Positions 52,803 through 63,929 of a stretch of 64,000 nt of DNA are shown in pieces. A program made the position numbers and the translations under genes. Numbering within the stretch: position 1 is the first letter of the stretch; each line of letters starts with the position of its first letter. The notes beneath the pieces are model-generated. The model was given only the letters and a program-made list of their open reading frames with translations, did no database searches and had not been told where the DNA came from. Source of the stretch: Eublepharis macularius. Lineage: Eukaryota > Chordata > Lepidosauria > Squamata > Eublepharidae. The stretch lies in the NCBI RefSeq assembly GCF_028583425.1, contig NC_072807.1, positions 35,965,001 through 36,029,000 on the forward strand, in the 5' to 3' direction.

Positions 52803-54650
52803 CACAATCTCTCTCCCTCCTTCACACCTTGAGATGATGCTCTTCAAACTGTCTGAAAGGAACTTCGAAATTCCCTATGCGAGCTCAAACGCATTGATGA
52901 ATTCTGGAGGGGATACTTGTACGGTTATTTGCATCTGTCTTTGTCAGTTTCAGGTAATTCCTCTCTCTCTTCTTGGTTGATAACTTTTAAATGTTTTTAA
53001 CTGATTGCACAACATTTTGTTTTCACATTGAGATGCTGTTAGCAATGTCAACAGTAAGTGATAATTAAATTCCCAGTGAAACAAGATTACACCTGAATGA
53101 AAGTTTTCTGGGACCAAATTTATCAGAAGCTGTTCCTCGATGTACAGACATCATCTAAATAATTGCTATTATTATTAACAGGATTCTGATGCCCTTCATT
53201 GAAGTAAAAGTGGATTTGAGAGTGGGGTTTTTTAATATTTAAAAGGCATTAATTTAGAAACCAGTTTTCTTCCAGGTATCTATCTTTTTTTAAAAAAAAT
53301 CACTACTCCATTTACCAGGCTCAGTAATGAGCTGACTTTTATTTCAAATAGTTTAGACGTTTTTTGAAAAAAAAACTTGTATTGCTTATTTCAACTTTTC
53401 TTTCCATTTTCCCTCACCTTGGCCACCCTTGTCTGTTTACAATCTTGGCTTCTGATTGACAGTTTACCCCAGCCATTCTCAAAGGAAGCTAAAGTGGATC
53501 GCAGCTCTTATCACATTGCTCCTGATTGGGTGCTGATTCTGTGATTGAGACCTACTCAGTTGATGGTTGGATGGTTTATTGTTACCCCAACTATGCAGGC
53601 AATAATTTTTGAAAAACCCCACCTATGCACCACTGTAAGGAGCCTTCATATTCTGCAGCATCTTCTTGGCGGTTCTTCAATAAATAAATCAGCAATGACA
53701 AAAGAAGTTGTCTGGGAAACTATTCATTCACCCCTGCCAAATTTCCCCTGCAGTATGCAGATCCACAGCAACCTATCAGCACCCGATTCCCACATGCAGG
53801 GAAATGAAAACGTCAAAGCCCAGAACTGGTCGAATGGGCTGCAGCCCTGCAGTAACCTTGTGTATGGAGAGAAGAGAGATTAGCAGGCTGGTTTGCCGAA
53901 ATCCATCAGTGTTTGTAGTGTCTTAGAGGGGGAGACTGGGATTCCCAATTGGTTATCCCTTTCTCCACAATTATTTGCAGGGATGGTTGGCAGGCACACC
54001 ATAACTTTCTAGTTGGATTCCAAATGCATCCCCCTCATAGCTTAAACCACTTTCAGCATGTTTCATTCTTTGTGTTTAGGTTTGGATGTGTTTCACGTCG
54101 ATGTGCAATTCTCTTCCCCCTCCTCTAAATGCTCCTCTGCCACATATTTGGTGGCACGCTTACTTCTCTTGCCACCCGCTCCTGTCTCTCATCTGTGCAG
54201 TCAATCCTTTGCACAGCCCGGACTGTGTCCTTTATGATGACAGTGACAAGCTGAGATAAAATATACAGCAGAGGAGGACATTTTGTGCCCGTCCCCAGGA
54301 AAACGGCTCTATTTGTGCCCAGTCACCATCTGACAGGCCTCCCTGATGGTTTGGTGCTGGTGGAACTGAAACGGCAAAACCCTCCACTGCAAGGAAATAG
54401 AGAAGGGGGCATGAACGTGACCCTGGCACCTCACTGGGGCCAGGGAGCTGCCACTCTGAGTGACACATTTCATATTATTCTGATTATTGGCATGGCTGTA
54501 ATGGGATATCTGGCAAGCTGCTTACCGGACCGGGTCCAAAACTGTATTTACAGATCTTTGGGGGGGAGCTTATTAAGATTCTGTTCTCATGTAGGAATTG
54601 TCAGAGTTTTCAAGCCGGAATCAGTGTTGTTGCCCATAGTTCAAGGCCTT
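52803..54650. other. Unassigned sequence (about 1.8 kb)
   Basis: 52980-53400 is AT-rich and without obvious repeats. A 171-codon plus frame from 54285 overlaps a 78-codon minus frame, has no recognisable domain and runs into the SINE downstream. Confidence 0.4.
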
Positions 54651-54654
54651 CTGT

Positions 54655-54850
54655 GCTGTCACTGGAAAGCACACAGTGGTAGAGTATCTGCTTCACACAC
54701 ACAAGGTCCCGGGTTCAATCCTCGGCATCTCCACTTAAAGGGATCAGGTATCAGGGGACGGGAAAGACTTCTGCTTGAGACCCCAATGAGCTGCTGCTAG
54801 TTAGAGGAAACAGGACTGACCTCGATGGGCCAAGTATAAGCTAGGAGGTG
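54655..54850 (+). mobile_element. tRNA-Ala-derived SINE
   Basis: The head is CACAGTGGTAGAGTATCTGC, the B box GGTTCAATCC (54713-54722), and then CTCGGCATCTCC, which is the tRNA-Ala acceptor side. The body has GGGAAAGACTTCTGCTTGAG and GATGGGCCAAG. This is the clearest sense-strand copy. Confidence 0.8.
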
Positions 54851-55285
54851 AGTAGCTATGTGGGTCTGCAGTAGATAAGCAAGTTTGGAGCCCAGTAGCC
54901 CACAAGAGTTTCAGCTTCATATATTTTCCCAATGGTGCCCGAGTGCACAGATGCAAGCCAGAGGCCTATCCCCCTTTACATTTTTGCATTTACATTTTGG
55001 TTCTCATCTGAAGGGCAGGGCTTAGATCAGTGGTCTTCAACGTATGGGTCAGACCCCTCTGGTGGGTCACAGAGGTCCACCTGCTGGGTTGCAAGCCCCT
55101 GCAGACCTGCCATTTTTACTGCCTTTGGGGAGACCCAGATGCCAGGGCACGTGTGTTAAAAGCCAGGAGTGTTGGGCTTGTTTCTTTCTTTGCATGCCAG
55201 AAGGAGCAGCAGGTTCGGTCACTCCGTAGTGGAGGGGATTTCTCCATCTCTCTGATCTTTAACCTATTCCTTACCACCGTACATA
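54851..55285. other. Unassigned sequence
   Basis: The motif TAGATCAGTGGTCTTCAACG at 55024-55043 is a common hAT or SINE terminus in amniotes, but I cannot bound an element. Confidence 0.35.
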
Positions 55286-55289
55286 TCCT

Positions 55290-55492
55290 GGTTCAGCTAC
55301 TGAGTCCAGATGGTGTCTGGAGATCTCCCAGAATTACAACTGATCTCCTGGCAACAGAGATCAGTTCCCCTGGAGAAAATGGCAGCTTTTGGGGGGGGGT
55401 GGACTCTATGGCATTTTATCCTGATGAGATTCATTTCCTCCCTCAAACACTGCCCTCCCCCCCTCCAGGAATTTCTCAACCTGGACCTGGCA
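55290..55492. mobile_element. Interspersed repeat, possible hAT relative
   Basis: It contains GTGTCTGGAGATCTCCCAG, CCCCTGGAGAAAATGGCAGC and CTCAACCTGGACCTGGCAAC, the same layout as 11185 and 46050. Confidence 0.5.
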
Positions 55493-55830
55493 ACACATGG
55501 AATTCACTGCCTCAGGAAGTGGTGGCAGCTTCAAGCATAGACAGCTTCAAGAGGGGATTGGATAAGCATATGGAGCAGAGGTCCATCAGTGGCTATTAGC
55601 CACAAGATATAGATGGAACTCTCTGTCTAGGGCAGTGATGCTCAGTATTCTTGGTGTTTGGGGGGGCAATCAGTGGGAGGGCTTCTAGTGTCCCTTCCCC
55701 ACTGGCAGACCTCCTGAGGACACCTGGTTTTTGGCCACTGTGTGACACAGAGTGTTGGACTGGATGGGCCATTGGCCTGATCCAACATGGTTTCTCTTAT
55801 GTTCTTATGTTCTTATGTTCTAACTCTATG
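55493..55830 (+). mobile_element. CR1-like LINE 3' end with ATGTTCTT tail
   Basis: The ORF2 end is recognisable as TGGAATTCACTGCCTCAGGA and TTCAAGAGGGGATTGGATAA. The 3' UTR has GGACTGGATGGGCCATTGG, and the tail is a TTATGTTC tandem (55797-55820). Confidence 0.8.
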
Positions 55831-56445
55831 GACAGTAACCTCTTCCCATCATGTGATTCTGATCCGATCCCACATTTTCAAGTCTGGAAAGGCGGCCGGA
55901 GACTGTGGGCTTAGGCAACACACACAACCTGTCTTCCTCGGTATTACTGCTTTTGATCCTCCTTCGATGGCTAAGTGGAACATTCATCAAGCACCTACGG
56001 ACTGGAGGAAGCACCCACCTCTTTCTGTCTCCAGAAATCAGCCATTCCATTGGGGGGGGGAACAATGGTATCAAGATAAAAGGCCGGAGGTGTGCATGGA
56101 GTAGGGGGAGCCAGGCTCTGTTTCATTATGATGAAGCACTTGCAGACATTAGGCTCGAGCAGAGACCTGGCATTGTGTTCCCTGCCTGTGCTCCTGATAA
56201 TCCACCCCCCAGAAAGTGGTGGCAAGGGAGTGATTTCTGCCAAGCCGTCTGCTAGTTGCTTCCCCTCTGGAACCTGAAAGCCACACTAGATCCTAACTTA
56301 AAAAAAAAAAAAAGCAAATAGTAACTGGGATCGGGGCCATGGTGTTGTGGCCAGGGCAGCAGGGGTGGGGGAGGGGAGTTAAAATAGCCAGTCAGAACTG
56401 ACACACTTATGCAGTGCAAGTATTAATCCTGGAAAGGGAGGGATA
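55831..56445. other. Unassigned sequence
   Basis: Frames of about 105-116 codons (55787-56104, 55905-56255) overlap on both strands and have no domain. An A14 run is near 56300. Confidence 0.4.
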
Positions 56446-56449
56446 AATA

Positions 56450-57085
56450 TTCCTTCACCGTTTTGGGCCTACCTGAAAATGTTAGGAAAGCCTCCACTTT
56501 CCTGGCTACGATGCAAAACTGAATTATTCCGATGGTTTTTTTACTCAGAGAGGAGGGTTTGGCTGTAAGGAGGTGGTCTCAGTGACATGCTTCACTCAAG
56601 AGATAGGGACCATAGACTTCACTACTCTGTACTGCTATGTACTGTCTGTTGCTTTAAATATGATCCTACTGGGTAGTTCTATGCTGTTTAATGCCAATCT
56701 TAGAATTGCTTATGATCTGTTTCAGCATTTCTTCGGCTCTGTATTGGATTTTTGCTGATGTTATATCTTTGCAAATGTCCATTTATATACTCTATTGCAT
56801 TATTTATTGAATTGTCCTTGAAATTGACTATACTAATCTCACGCTATGTAATCTGCCTTGGGTCTCAGTGAGAAAGGCAGACGGTGGCCGTTTTCACGCT
56901 GCTTACCCGATCGCGCAAAATTCCTGGAACGACACGCCTTCCTGGTGTGATTTCCAGCGATAACCGGAGTTATCGTGGAAAATCATGCCAGGAAGGCACG
57001 TCGTTGCGGGAGTTTTGCGCAATCAGGTAAGCAACGTGAAAACGGCCTATATATAACATACATATATAAGATTTTGCAAAGACAG
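56450..57085 (+). mobile_element. L2-like LINE 3' end, split by a palindromic MITE
   Basis: It has CACTTTCCTGGCTACGATGC, AAAACTGAATTATTCCGATG and GTAATCTGCCTTGGGTCTCA. It is interrupted at 56886 and ends with ACATACATATATAAG. Confidence 0.7.
56886..57047. mobile_element. 162-bp palindromic MITE, CpG-rich
   Basis: The two arms mirror each other almost end to end: GGCCGTTTTCACGCTGCTTA on the left and TAAGCAACGTGAAAACGGCC on the right, with matching GCGCAAAA/TTTTGCGC and GCCTTCCTGG/CCAGGAAGGC inside. It sits in an L2 tail. The target duplication is not clear. It is unrelated in sequence to MITE families 1-3. Confidence 0.8.
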
Positions 57086-58285
57086 GTTAAAATCTCAATT
57101 TAGCCATCCAGTCTTCTGATGATGTTCGGTCAGTCACTGAACTGTGCTATTTGGAAGAAGAGAGGGATAAAGATGGGAGTGATGGAAGAGGCTAAAGTTA
57201 TGACTACAAAACCCATGATGCAGCGTGACAGCAAGAGGAAAAGACGTGCACTCCCAGCTGGGATGTAAGCAACTAAAAGCAGAAAATCGTGTCTGATGAT
57301 AGCACGCACAGAACTAAACAAATTATGACTGCTAACGGGTGCTCTGCAGAGATCTATCACTTTGGGAGAGAAAAATAGAACGGGGGACATGACTTCTCCT
57401 CTGGGTTTTGCAGACCTGTCATTTGGATCAGGTCCTGTTTTCCTTTGTGCATGCCATCATTCATTTGGAAAAAAGCTCTTTACAGAACTCTGTCAAAGGG
57501 AATGGAATCCTTATCTCTAACCTTGTTCCCAAATGCTTTCACTTGTCAGGCCAAAGCCACAAATTTAATATAAATGACCTTTCACTCTCTCAGCCCTCTA
57601 ACAGTCAAGTGGGGGACAGCTAGGGTTAGACGAGGGGGGTAGACTTATCTTAGGAATGGTTCTCCTAAACCACTGGGAGAAGGCCCAAATTCTCCAGCCC
57701 GAACTTGCTTGCCTGGACTTTCGCTAATTTCTCCAGCCGCCCATGATAAATGATTCTGTCGACATAAGTGACAACTTTCTAATCTGCTAGAAGACAGATG
57801 GGTCCCTCGGAGGAGACCAGAATTCATCTGCCGAAGCCTGAGCAGGAAGAAAACAATGACATGGAGAATTGCCTGGGAGAGCGCGACGGAAAGATGAGAT
57901 TGACTTTGAAATTTTGTCTGTTTATTTCTTTTCCTCTTCCAATTAAAACTCAGGTGTCATTTAAAGATACACACGAAAGGGGAGGGATGTTATCGCCCAG
58001 TCTGGTTTTTAACATCAGATATTCCATCTGCCTCTCTTCATCTGTCCCCTCCTCTCGATCTGAAATCCCCCAGATAATTGGATGGGCCTCTGCGCTGGAA
58101 GACCGGGGCAGGTTGTCGCTGCGTTGCAGATGATAAATTTTAGGTGGGAGTGTTAACCACTCTTCCTTGTCTTGCCCAGGCCTAAGATAGCTAAAGAGAT
58201 CTGAGAAATAACAATTATAAACTGTGCTTTGCCCAGGGTTAGAAGGATCTCCAAGGGCCATGTGCAAAAGACTTTTTTTTTAAGA
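57086..58285. other. Unassigned sequence (about 1.2 kb)
   Basis: 57880-58140 is even in composition and not visibly repetitive. The overlapping 105-111-codon frames there have no domain. Confidence 0.4.
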
Positions 58286-58302
58286 AACAAACTTTTAGCA
58301 AA

Positions 58303-58511
58303 ATAGAAAAGAGTCCCGTAGCATCTTTAAGACTAACCAACTTTACTGTAGCGTAAGGTTTTGAGAACCACAGTTCTCTTTGTCAGATACATCTGATGGA
58401 GTGAACTGTGGTTCTCGAAAGCTTATGCTACAGTAAAGTTGGTTAGTCTTAAAGATGCTACGGGACTCTTTACTATTTTGCTACTACAGACTGACACGGC
58501 TAACTCCTCTG
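58303..58511. mobile_element. Penelope-like inverted dimer, family 2
   Basis: Left arm GACTAACCAACTTTACTGTA and right arm TACAGTAAAGTTGGTTAGTC meet at a hammerhead-like centre. The direct repeat AAACTTTTA flanks it (58289-58297 and 58512-58520). The right arm ends GACACGGCTAACTCCTCTG. Confidence 0.7.
58389..58428 (+). ncRNA. Hammerhead-like motif, one core change
   Basis: The core is CUGAUGG (58393-58399), so A9 is changed to G. GAAA (58417-58420) and the GCUUAUGC end are intact. It is predicted to be weak or inactive. Confidence 0.4.
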
Positions 58512-58599
58512 AAACTTTTATCAAACATTTAAATATAAAAATACAACATAAACATTCAACCAAGAAAATAATGCCAGTGAAACACAGGATACACCTCTC

Positions 58600-59070
58600 T
58601 ATCGATGTGGTTTTATCCTGCTTTTCTTCGCAAAGAGCTCAGAATGATGTCCACGGTTTGCCCCTCCTTTACTTTATCCAGACAACGATCTTGTGAGGCA
58701 GGTTAGGCTGAGAGGGAGTACTTAGGATGATCAATTGAGAGCAGAGGGCTGGCAACCCCCCGAAGCTTTGGGGGATGGGGCTAGGCAGCATGCAATGCCA
58801 CAACATCACTTTCAATCCCATAACCAGAAGTGACATCACAGCATCTCTGCAACACTCTAGCAATCCCCTCAAACTCTATGGTTTTATTGCAACATGATTC
58901 GATCCCTCCCAGTTTCTCCTGCTGCTGTACCAGGCCATAATGAGAGATCTGGTTACCCTTGTAATGACTGGCTGACCGGCCCAAGTTCATCAGTGACCAT
59001 CATGGCAGAATAGGGATTTCCTCTGGTCCTAGTCAAGTACTCTAACCACTACTCCACGCTGGCATAGTCC
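58600..59070 (-). mobile_element. Sauria-type SINE, possibly interrupted
   Basis: The tail half (58610-58730) has GAGGCAGGTTAGGCTGAGAG. The head half (58960-59065) has GTCCTAGTCAAGTACTCTAA and CCACTACTCCACGCTGGC. About 210 bp between them (58745-58950), with GGGCTGGCAACCCCCC, may be an inserted DNA element, but the ends are unclear. Confidence 0.6.
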
Positions 59071-59149
59071 AGTACAAATTGTCAATGATAGGGCAGTTAT
59101 GGGCCCTCCAAGAGCATCTTCGTCTGAAGGACATCCCATCCTACTCTAC

Positions 59150-59418
59150 CACTTTCACCAATCACTTTTGTTAACTGTTGCTGTAATTGGGATCCTACTG
59201 TGTAATTTTTGCATCATTGAATGCATCAGCTTAATCCTTATGCTTTGCTCTGGTTCATCTACAGATTTCTGATCAGTTCAAGACTTTTACAGTCCAAATC
59301 CTATTGCACTATTTATCAGATAGACCATCCTGGTGATTGTACAGACTTACTCCATGTCTCTTGAGTCCTAGTGAGAAATGAGGTCTACAAATAACATAAA
59401 GAAATGAAAATAAATTAG
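59150..59418 (+). mobile_element. L2-like LINE 3' end, decayed
   Basis: GGGATCCTACTGTGTAATTT and CTCTTGAGTCCTAGTGAGAA with AAATAACATAAAG follow the tail order of the copies at 17100 and 56700. Confidence 0.5.
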
Positions 59419-59628
59419 TTAAATAAATCTGACCCAGTCCCCACCATTTCCAAATAAATCCAGTGTGGGTTAACAGACAGACTATTGCCCTTAGGCCAAA
59501 GAGCTAGGGATTCCACCAATTTCCTCCACTTTTTCCTGGCCTCCTATGTTACCTGAACTGGTCTCCTTGTGAGTAATAGAGTGTGGGGGAATTAGCAGCA
59601 AGACGGACGGCTATGCAAGAGGCGGTAA

Positions 59629-59645
59629 CCATGGGATCTCCACCA
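59629..59645 (-). other. Candidate retroviral primer-binding site (tRNA-Ala)
   Basis: On the minus strand the sequence begins TGGTGGAGAT, complementary to the CCA end of tRNA-Ala. About 14 of 17 positions fit by eye. It lies directly after the presumed LTR end. Confidence 0.4.
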
Positions 59646-60250
59646 ATAATTTACGGGGTCCTGTCCCAAGGATGCGCATGAAGCCAGTGTTCTTAATTAA
59701 AGGGTAATTTTATTCAAGGGGCAAATTCATATACACGCATACAAGATTACATACAAACACACAAGAGGCCTAGGAAAAGCAGCGGTGAAGGTGGAATAGG
59801 TTTGAGGGATTGCAAGGCAATAATTACCTATCCAGAGAGCAGGGAAGTCTTCAGAGGGAGAGTTTCAAACGCCAGCATTCTCAGCCAGGAGAGCGAGAGG
59901 CTCAGGATAACCTTAAGGGAGCAGCACTTTGGATCCGATGTGCATGATTTGAATGGGACAAGGACACTACTCTTATAGGGTAAAACGTGCCCTGAGGTGG
60001 GAGAGCCCACCTAGCCATTGGAACAAAAACTCCAATGGTCAGTTCCTGGGAGTAACAAAAGGTTTGATTACCTTGATTGCTAGCAGCTGAGGCGTGTGAA
60101 AGAGAATGCAAAATCTCTCTGCACAAAAGGGGCAGTTTGTTAATGGAGTCCACCGGAGCCAAGTTGATGAATTTAGTTGGGGAATGTACCTTCCCAGGAA
60201 CGAATTATAAATACTTATGAATGCCAATTGATTTGCTCCTCAAGCATGGG
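59646..60250 (-). mobile_element. Probable solo endogenous-retrovirus LTR
   Basis: On the minus strand a TATA-like box (CCCTATAAGA, 59971-59980) is followed about 260 bp later by AATAAA (59709-59714), and then by a short U5-like segment ending at the candidate primer-binding site. This order (U3 with TATA, R with polyA signal, U5, PBS) is that of an LTR. The upstream U3 edge and the terminal TG/CA dinucleotides are not clear, and no gag, pol or env coding is present within the window. It would be an old, internally deleted copy. Confidence 0.45.
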
Positions 60251-60299
60251 CAGGAGAGCTCATCACGGAAGGAGGAAAAGGAATGTGTTAAGTGGGGTG

Positions 60300-61222
60300 A
60301 CTCTGTGAGACCTTTGTTGCTCTGGATTCCTTTCAGAGATGGGGAGACTGTAAACTAATCACTGCTAGTCGCTCTGCATTCACATGCAGCATTCCATCCA
60401 TGCCTGGATCTCCTGGGGTGGGACTCAGCAACTGCTAGCTGGAATTTCCCCTGGCTGCAATCCCAACTGCCATTTTAATCCAGGGGTCTTGTAATTTTAT
60501 ATCACAGGTAGCTATATTAAATAGCTATTAAAGATGGTGGCGGCCGGGCCGACAGCTTACACCTATTGGGAAATGGGAGATTGACCAGCATCTCTGGCCA
60601 TGGGTGGGTCATCCACCCAACTGCGGTCCTCCACTGATGTCCCGGTCTGCCAATCCCTGGAGCCAGACCTGTTGGATTAGATGGACATGGGTCCCAATCC
60701 AAAAGAGTTTTGCTTATTTGCTTACGTGCATTGTGTGTGCATATGGTGTTTATGTGTGCCATAAAGAGTGAGAGAAAGGGAGCACATATACATTTGTGTG
60801 CCAAGCAGCCGGGTTCCCTGTCATAGAGAAGTGAATTGTATGGCTTGGAGCCTTGGCGAAATGGCCTTTTAAAACTGCTCAGGTGTAAAGAATTCGCAGA
60901 AGGCTACAAAGTAAAATAAAATTGGAAGCGGCGTCATAAATCAGGAGAGATATATATTTATTTCTGCATGTTAAAACTAGCTGCCCTCTAAGGAGCAATC
61001 AGAAAAATAAATACAAGCTGGAACATTAGAGAGCAAAGATACCAACGAAGAAGCAAGGTGGACATGGCTGAACAAACCAAAACCCCAGCCTTCATTCCTG
61101 TAGACAGTTGGGCATAGCAGCTTGGGCCAGCGATGAATGGAAAAAAGATCTTTTCTGAAAAAAAGTGGCTGAAAATATCAGACTGGAAGGTTTTGCATGG
61201 TAGGTCTTAGTTGTTCGAAACA
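60300..61222. other. Unassigned sequence
   Basis: No gene or known repeat is recognised. 60870-61030 is AT-rich and not visibly repetitive. Confidence 0.4.
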
Positions 61223-61224
61223 TC

Positions 61225-61445
61225 CGAGTGTGAGATAATCAGACAAGTATCTGCGAGACCCAGATTCAAATCCTTATTCTGCCATGGAAAGTTGTTGGGC
61301 GACCTTTGGGCCAGTCACTGTCTCTCAGCCTAACCTACCTCACAAAGTTCTTGTGGGGATAAAATGGAAGAGAGGAGAATGCCATAAATCAGTTCGGGGC
61401 TCACTGGGAGAGAGATGAGGCCCAAATGAAGTAAATATTTGTTTT
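61225..61445 (+). mobile_element. Sauria-type tRNA SINE
   Basis: It has a B-box region (CAGATTCAAATCC), GGCCAGTCACTGTCTCTCAG, CCTAACCTACCTCACAAAG and a GGGGATAAAATGGAAGAG tail block. The head is decayed. Confidence 0.75.
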
Positions 61446-63332
61446 TAGTTAAGAATATTAAGTAACATTCCTTGGGCAAGGAGAAAGGGGGTTGGGGAGA
61501 AGACAACAGTACCTCCACCCTCCTCCCTGACTGGAGATCGGTTAAAATAAACCATGAAATCACACTGCATTCTCCCCACCACCAGCAGCAAGGTGTGAAA
61601 CAGAGATTCAAGTAATCCTCTTGCCTGTACTATACTTAACACACATACACACCCACACCGGATATGACAATCCAGTAGCTGGATCATGTCATGTCACAAT
61701 TCAGTTCATCCCGAATCAATTCCATTTCCTTCCCTCTAAGATTTCCTTTTCTTCCTCCCTTGCCTTTGAGAATTTGGCCTTTCTTTTCCCCCATCACCCC
61801 ACAGTGTTGCTTTTCCTTCCCCGGCAATCACGGCTACCAATGCTGCTGCTTTAACTTTATAAAATAATGTCTAATATGTTTCCTTGCACAACCATTTGCT
61901 TTGGTACACACAGTGAAAAGACATCCAAACATTTCCCCCTCTGCCTCCTAGGTAACAAGTGGACCTGGTGATTTAATGCCTCCTGCTACATAATCTCCCT
62001 CCCCCAAAAAGATGTGTTCAATTTCTTTCAATCTGCACAAATTTCATGGACGTGTACCCTGTTTTGTTTACTCCAGTGACGTCACAGTCAGAGAATCAGA
62101 GATGCAGGATCCTGTCCTCACGGAAGCTCGGGCCAATCATTCTTTCTCAGCACCAACTACCTCACAGGGTTGTTGTAAAAATTATAGGAGGGGTTGCTTT
62201 GAGGGGGAAGACTGGGATGAAAAGGAAATGTAAGCCCAGAGATAGTCTGTTGAGAAAAATGGAAACGGCTGCAAAATTGCTTGACCCAAGAACATAAACA
62301 GAAGTTTTAATGCACAAAATGAGGTGGACCCCAATAAAGTTTCTGCACATATCTCTACTGTATACATGGAGAGGACTGAAAATGGGGGAGAGAGATGTGA
62401 ACAGACAACTGTAAGAAGGGGGCTAGGGAGAACAGAGAAGGTCAACTCCTTGGGAGGCAAGGACGCCGGCAAACATTGCTGCCTTTTCGACTCAGGAATT
62501 CCCATTACAATCTCCATTGCGCACATAGAATCCATGAGTCTACTTTTGCCCTGTATTCTGTTTCCTTGCATTAAATTTCTCCTGTTGAAACATTATTTTG
62601 GTACCCATTGTTTATAAACGGCAAACGTCATATACGGCATCAAAACAATGCAAACAGAAAGAATGAACACCAGTAACCAACTAGAGCAAAATGAGGACTA
62701 ACAATGTAGGGGAAAAAATCCAAACCCCTCAAATGTTACATTCATATGCCCTTAACTGGGAGAGGGGGTGCGCATTTTGATTGTCGTGTCCCCCCAACAC
62801 CCATCAGCTTTCATTCTGGTCCCCTTCACTCTTCCCCTCCTTTCCCTTCTCACCACACTGTTGACGGATGGTTGCCATTACGCCCACATCTGCTGCCTAT
62901 ATAGAAAATGACTGTCACAGTAATAACTTGTGGCATTTAAACATGGCACAAAGGGCCCTTTGCCAAGCAACGAGGCACAGCCATAACCACAGAGCATGGA
63001 TCAAGCCCAAAGTGTTTAAAGGGCAAGGTCACTTCACAGACAACATCTGCTCCATGCAGTCAATCACCGTCACCCATTTAAATCTTCGACTGCACGGTCG
63101 GTATTTTATGGCAGACTTTAGAGTAACGCTTCTACTTGTAGCATTCTTCTACCCCTTTCCAAGCAAGTTCAAAGTGGTGGGCAGTCCAAACATTGAATAC
63201 TATTGAAAGATGACTCCCCACAACAAATCTGAGCATTTTGGAAAGACATTTCTTGGAAAGCACATCCATGTCAGCATAACACATCTACATAACTAGTTCT
63301 GAACAGAGCTTCCAAATGCAGATCAAAGAATC
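61446..63332. other. Unassigned sequence (about 1.9 kb)
   Basis: A Sauria-type SINE tail fragment (TACCTCACAGGGTTGTTGTA, 62120-62235) is present. A 112-codon plus frame at 62868-63206 has no recognised domain. No gene is called. Confidence 0.4.
62077..62084. promoter_or_regulatory. Consensus CRE palindrome
   Basis: TGACGTCA within GTGACGTCAC is the full CREB/ATF recognition palindrome. Chance occurrence is possible, but CpG-containing sites are depleted in such DNA. Confidence 0.35.
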
Positions 63333-63340
63333 CACATCAT

Positions 63341-63929
63341 CAGGGCCGGCGCGCCCATGGAGGCCAGGTAGGCGGTGGCCTCGGGCGCGCGGGCACTGGA
63401 GGGGCGCTGGAAGGGGTGTTGGGGGGTGGAGACGCGTGCAGCGAAGCTGGCATGACTTGGCTGCAGCTACTGCTGCAGCCAGTCAGCCAGCCCCTTGCTG
63501 CCACGACCGCTGCCACACACCCCAGCCGGGCGCAGCCTCTGTGCGCCGCTTGAGCCCCGCTGCCGCCGCCACACTTCCCAGCCGGGCGCAGCCTCCACGC
63601 ACCGCCCCAGCAGCGGCTCGCAGCTTCTGCTCCCGGCTGGGGCGTGTGGGGGCGGCGGCGGTGGAAGCACGGGGCTGGCTGGCTCCGTTGCGTGCTCCTC
63701 CGCCCCAGCCGGGCGTAGAAGCCGTGAGCTGCTGCTGGGGCGGCGCACGGAGCAGCCTCCGCACGCCGCTCCAGCAGCAGCTCGCAGCTTCTGCGCTCGG
63801 CGGTCCTCCACACGCCGCCCAGCCCCCCTGCGGCGTGTGATGACGTCTGCAATGACGTCATCACGCAGTCCGTGGCGCGCCCGCGCGCACACGCCGCCGC
63901 GGGCGCCAAAACCTCTGGCACCGGCCCTG
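63341..63929. mobile_element. GC-rich non-autonomous hAT element, 589 bp
   Basis: The ends are CAGGGCCGGCGCG and CACCGGCCCTG. An exact 8-bp target duplication, CACATCAT, lies at 63333-63340 and 63930-63937. The interior is extremely GC and CpG-rich, with repeated CAGCCGGGCGCAGCCTC words 57 bp apart (63523, 63580) and a CAGCAGCTCGCAGCTTCTGC-type block repeated about 160 bp apart. Frames of up to 193 codons here are products of composition on both strands and not genes. One full and one partial CRE-like site lie near its right end. Confidence 0.85.

Noticed and set aside
54285..54800. 171-codon plus-strand open frame as a host gene
   Set aside because: It has no recognisable domain and continues into a tRNA-Ala SINE (54655 onward).
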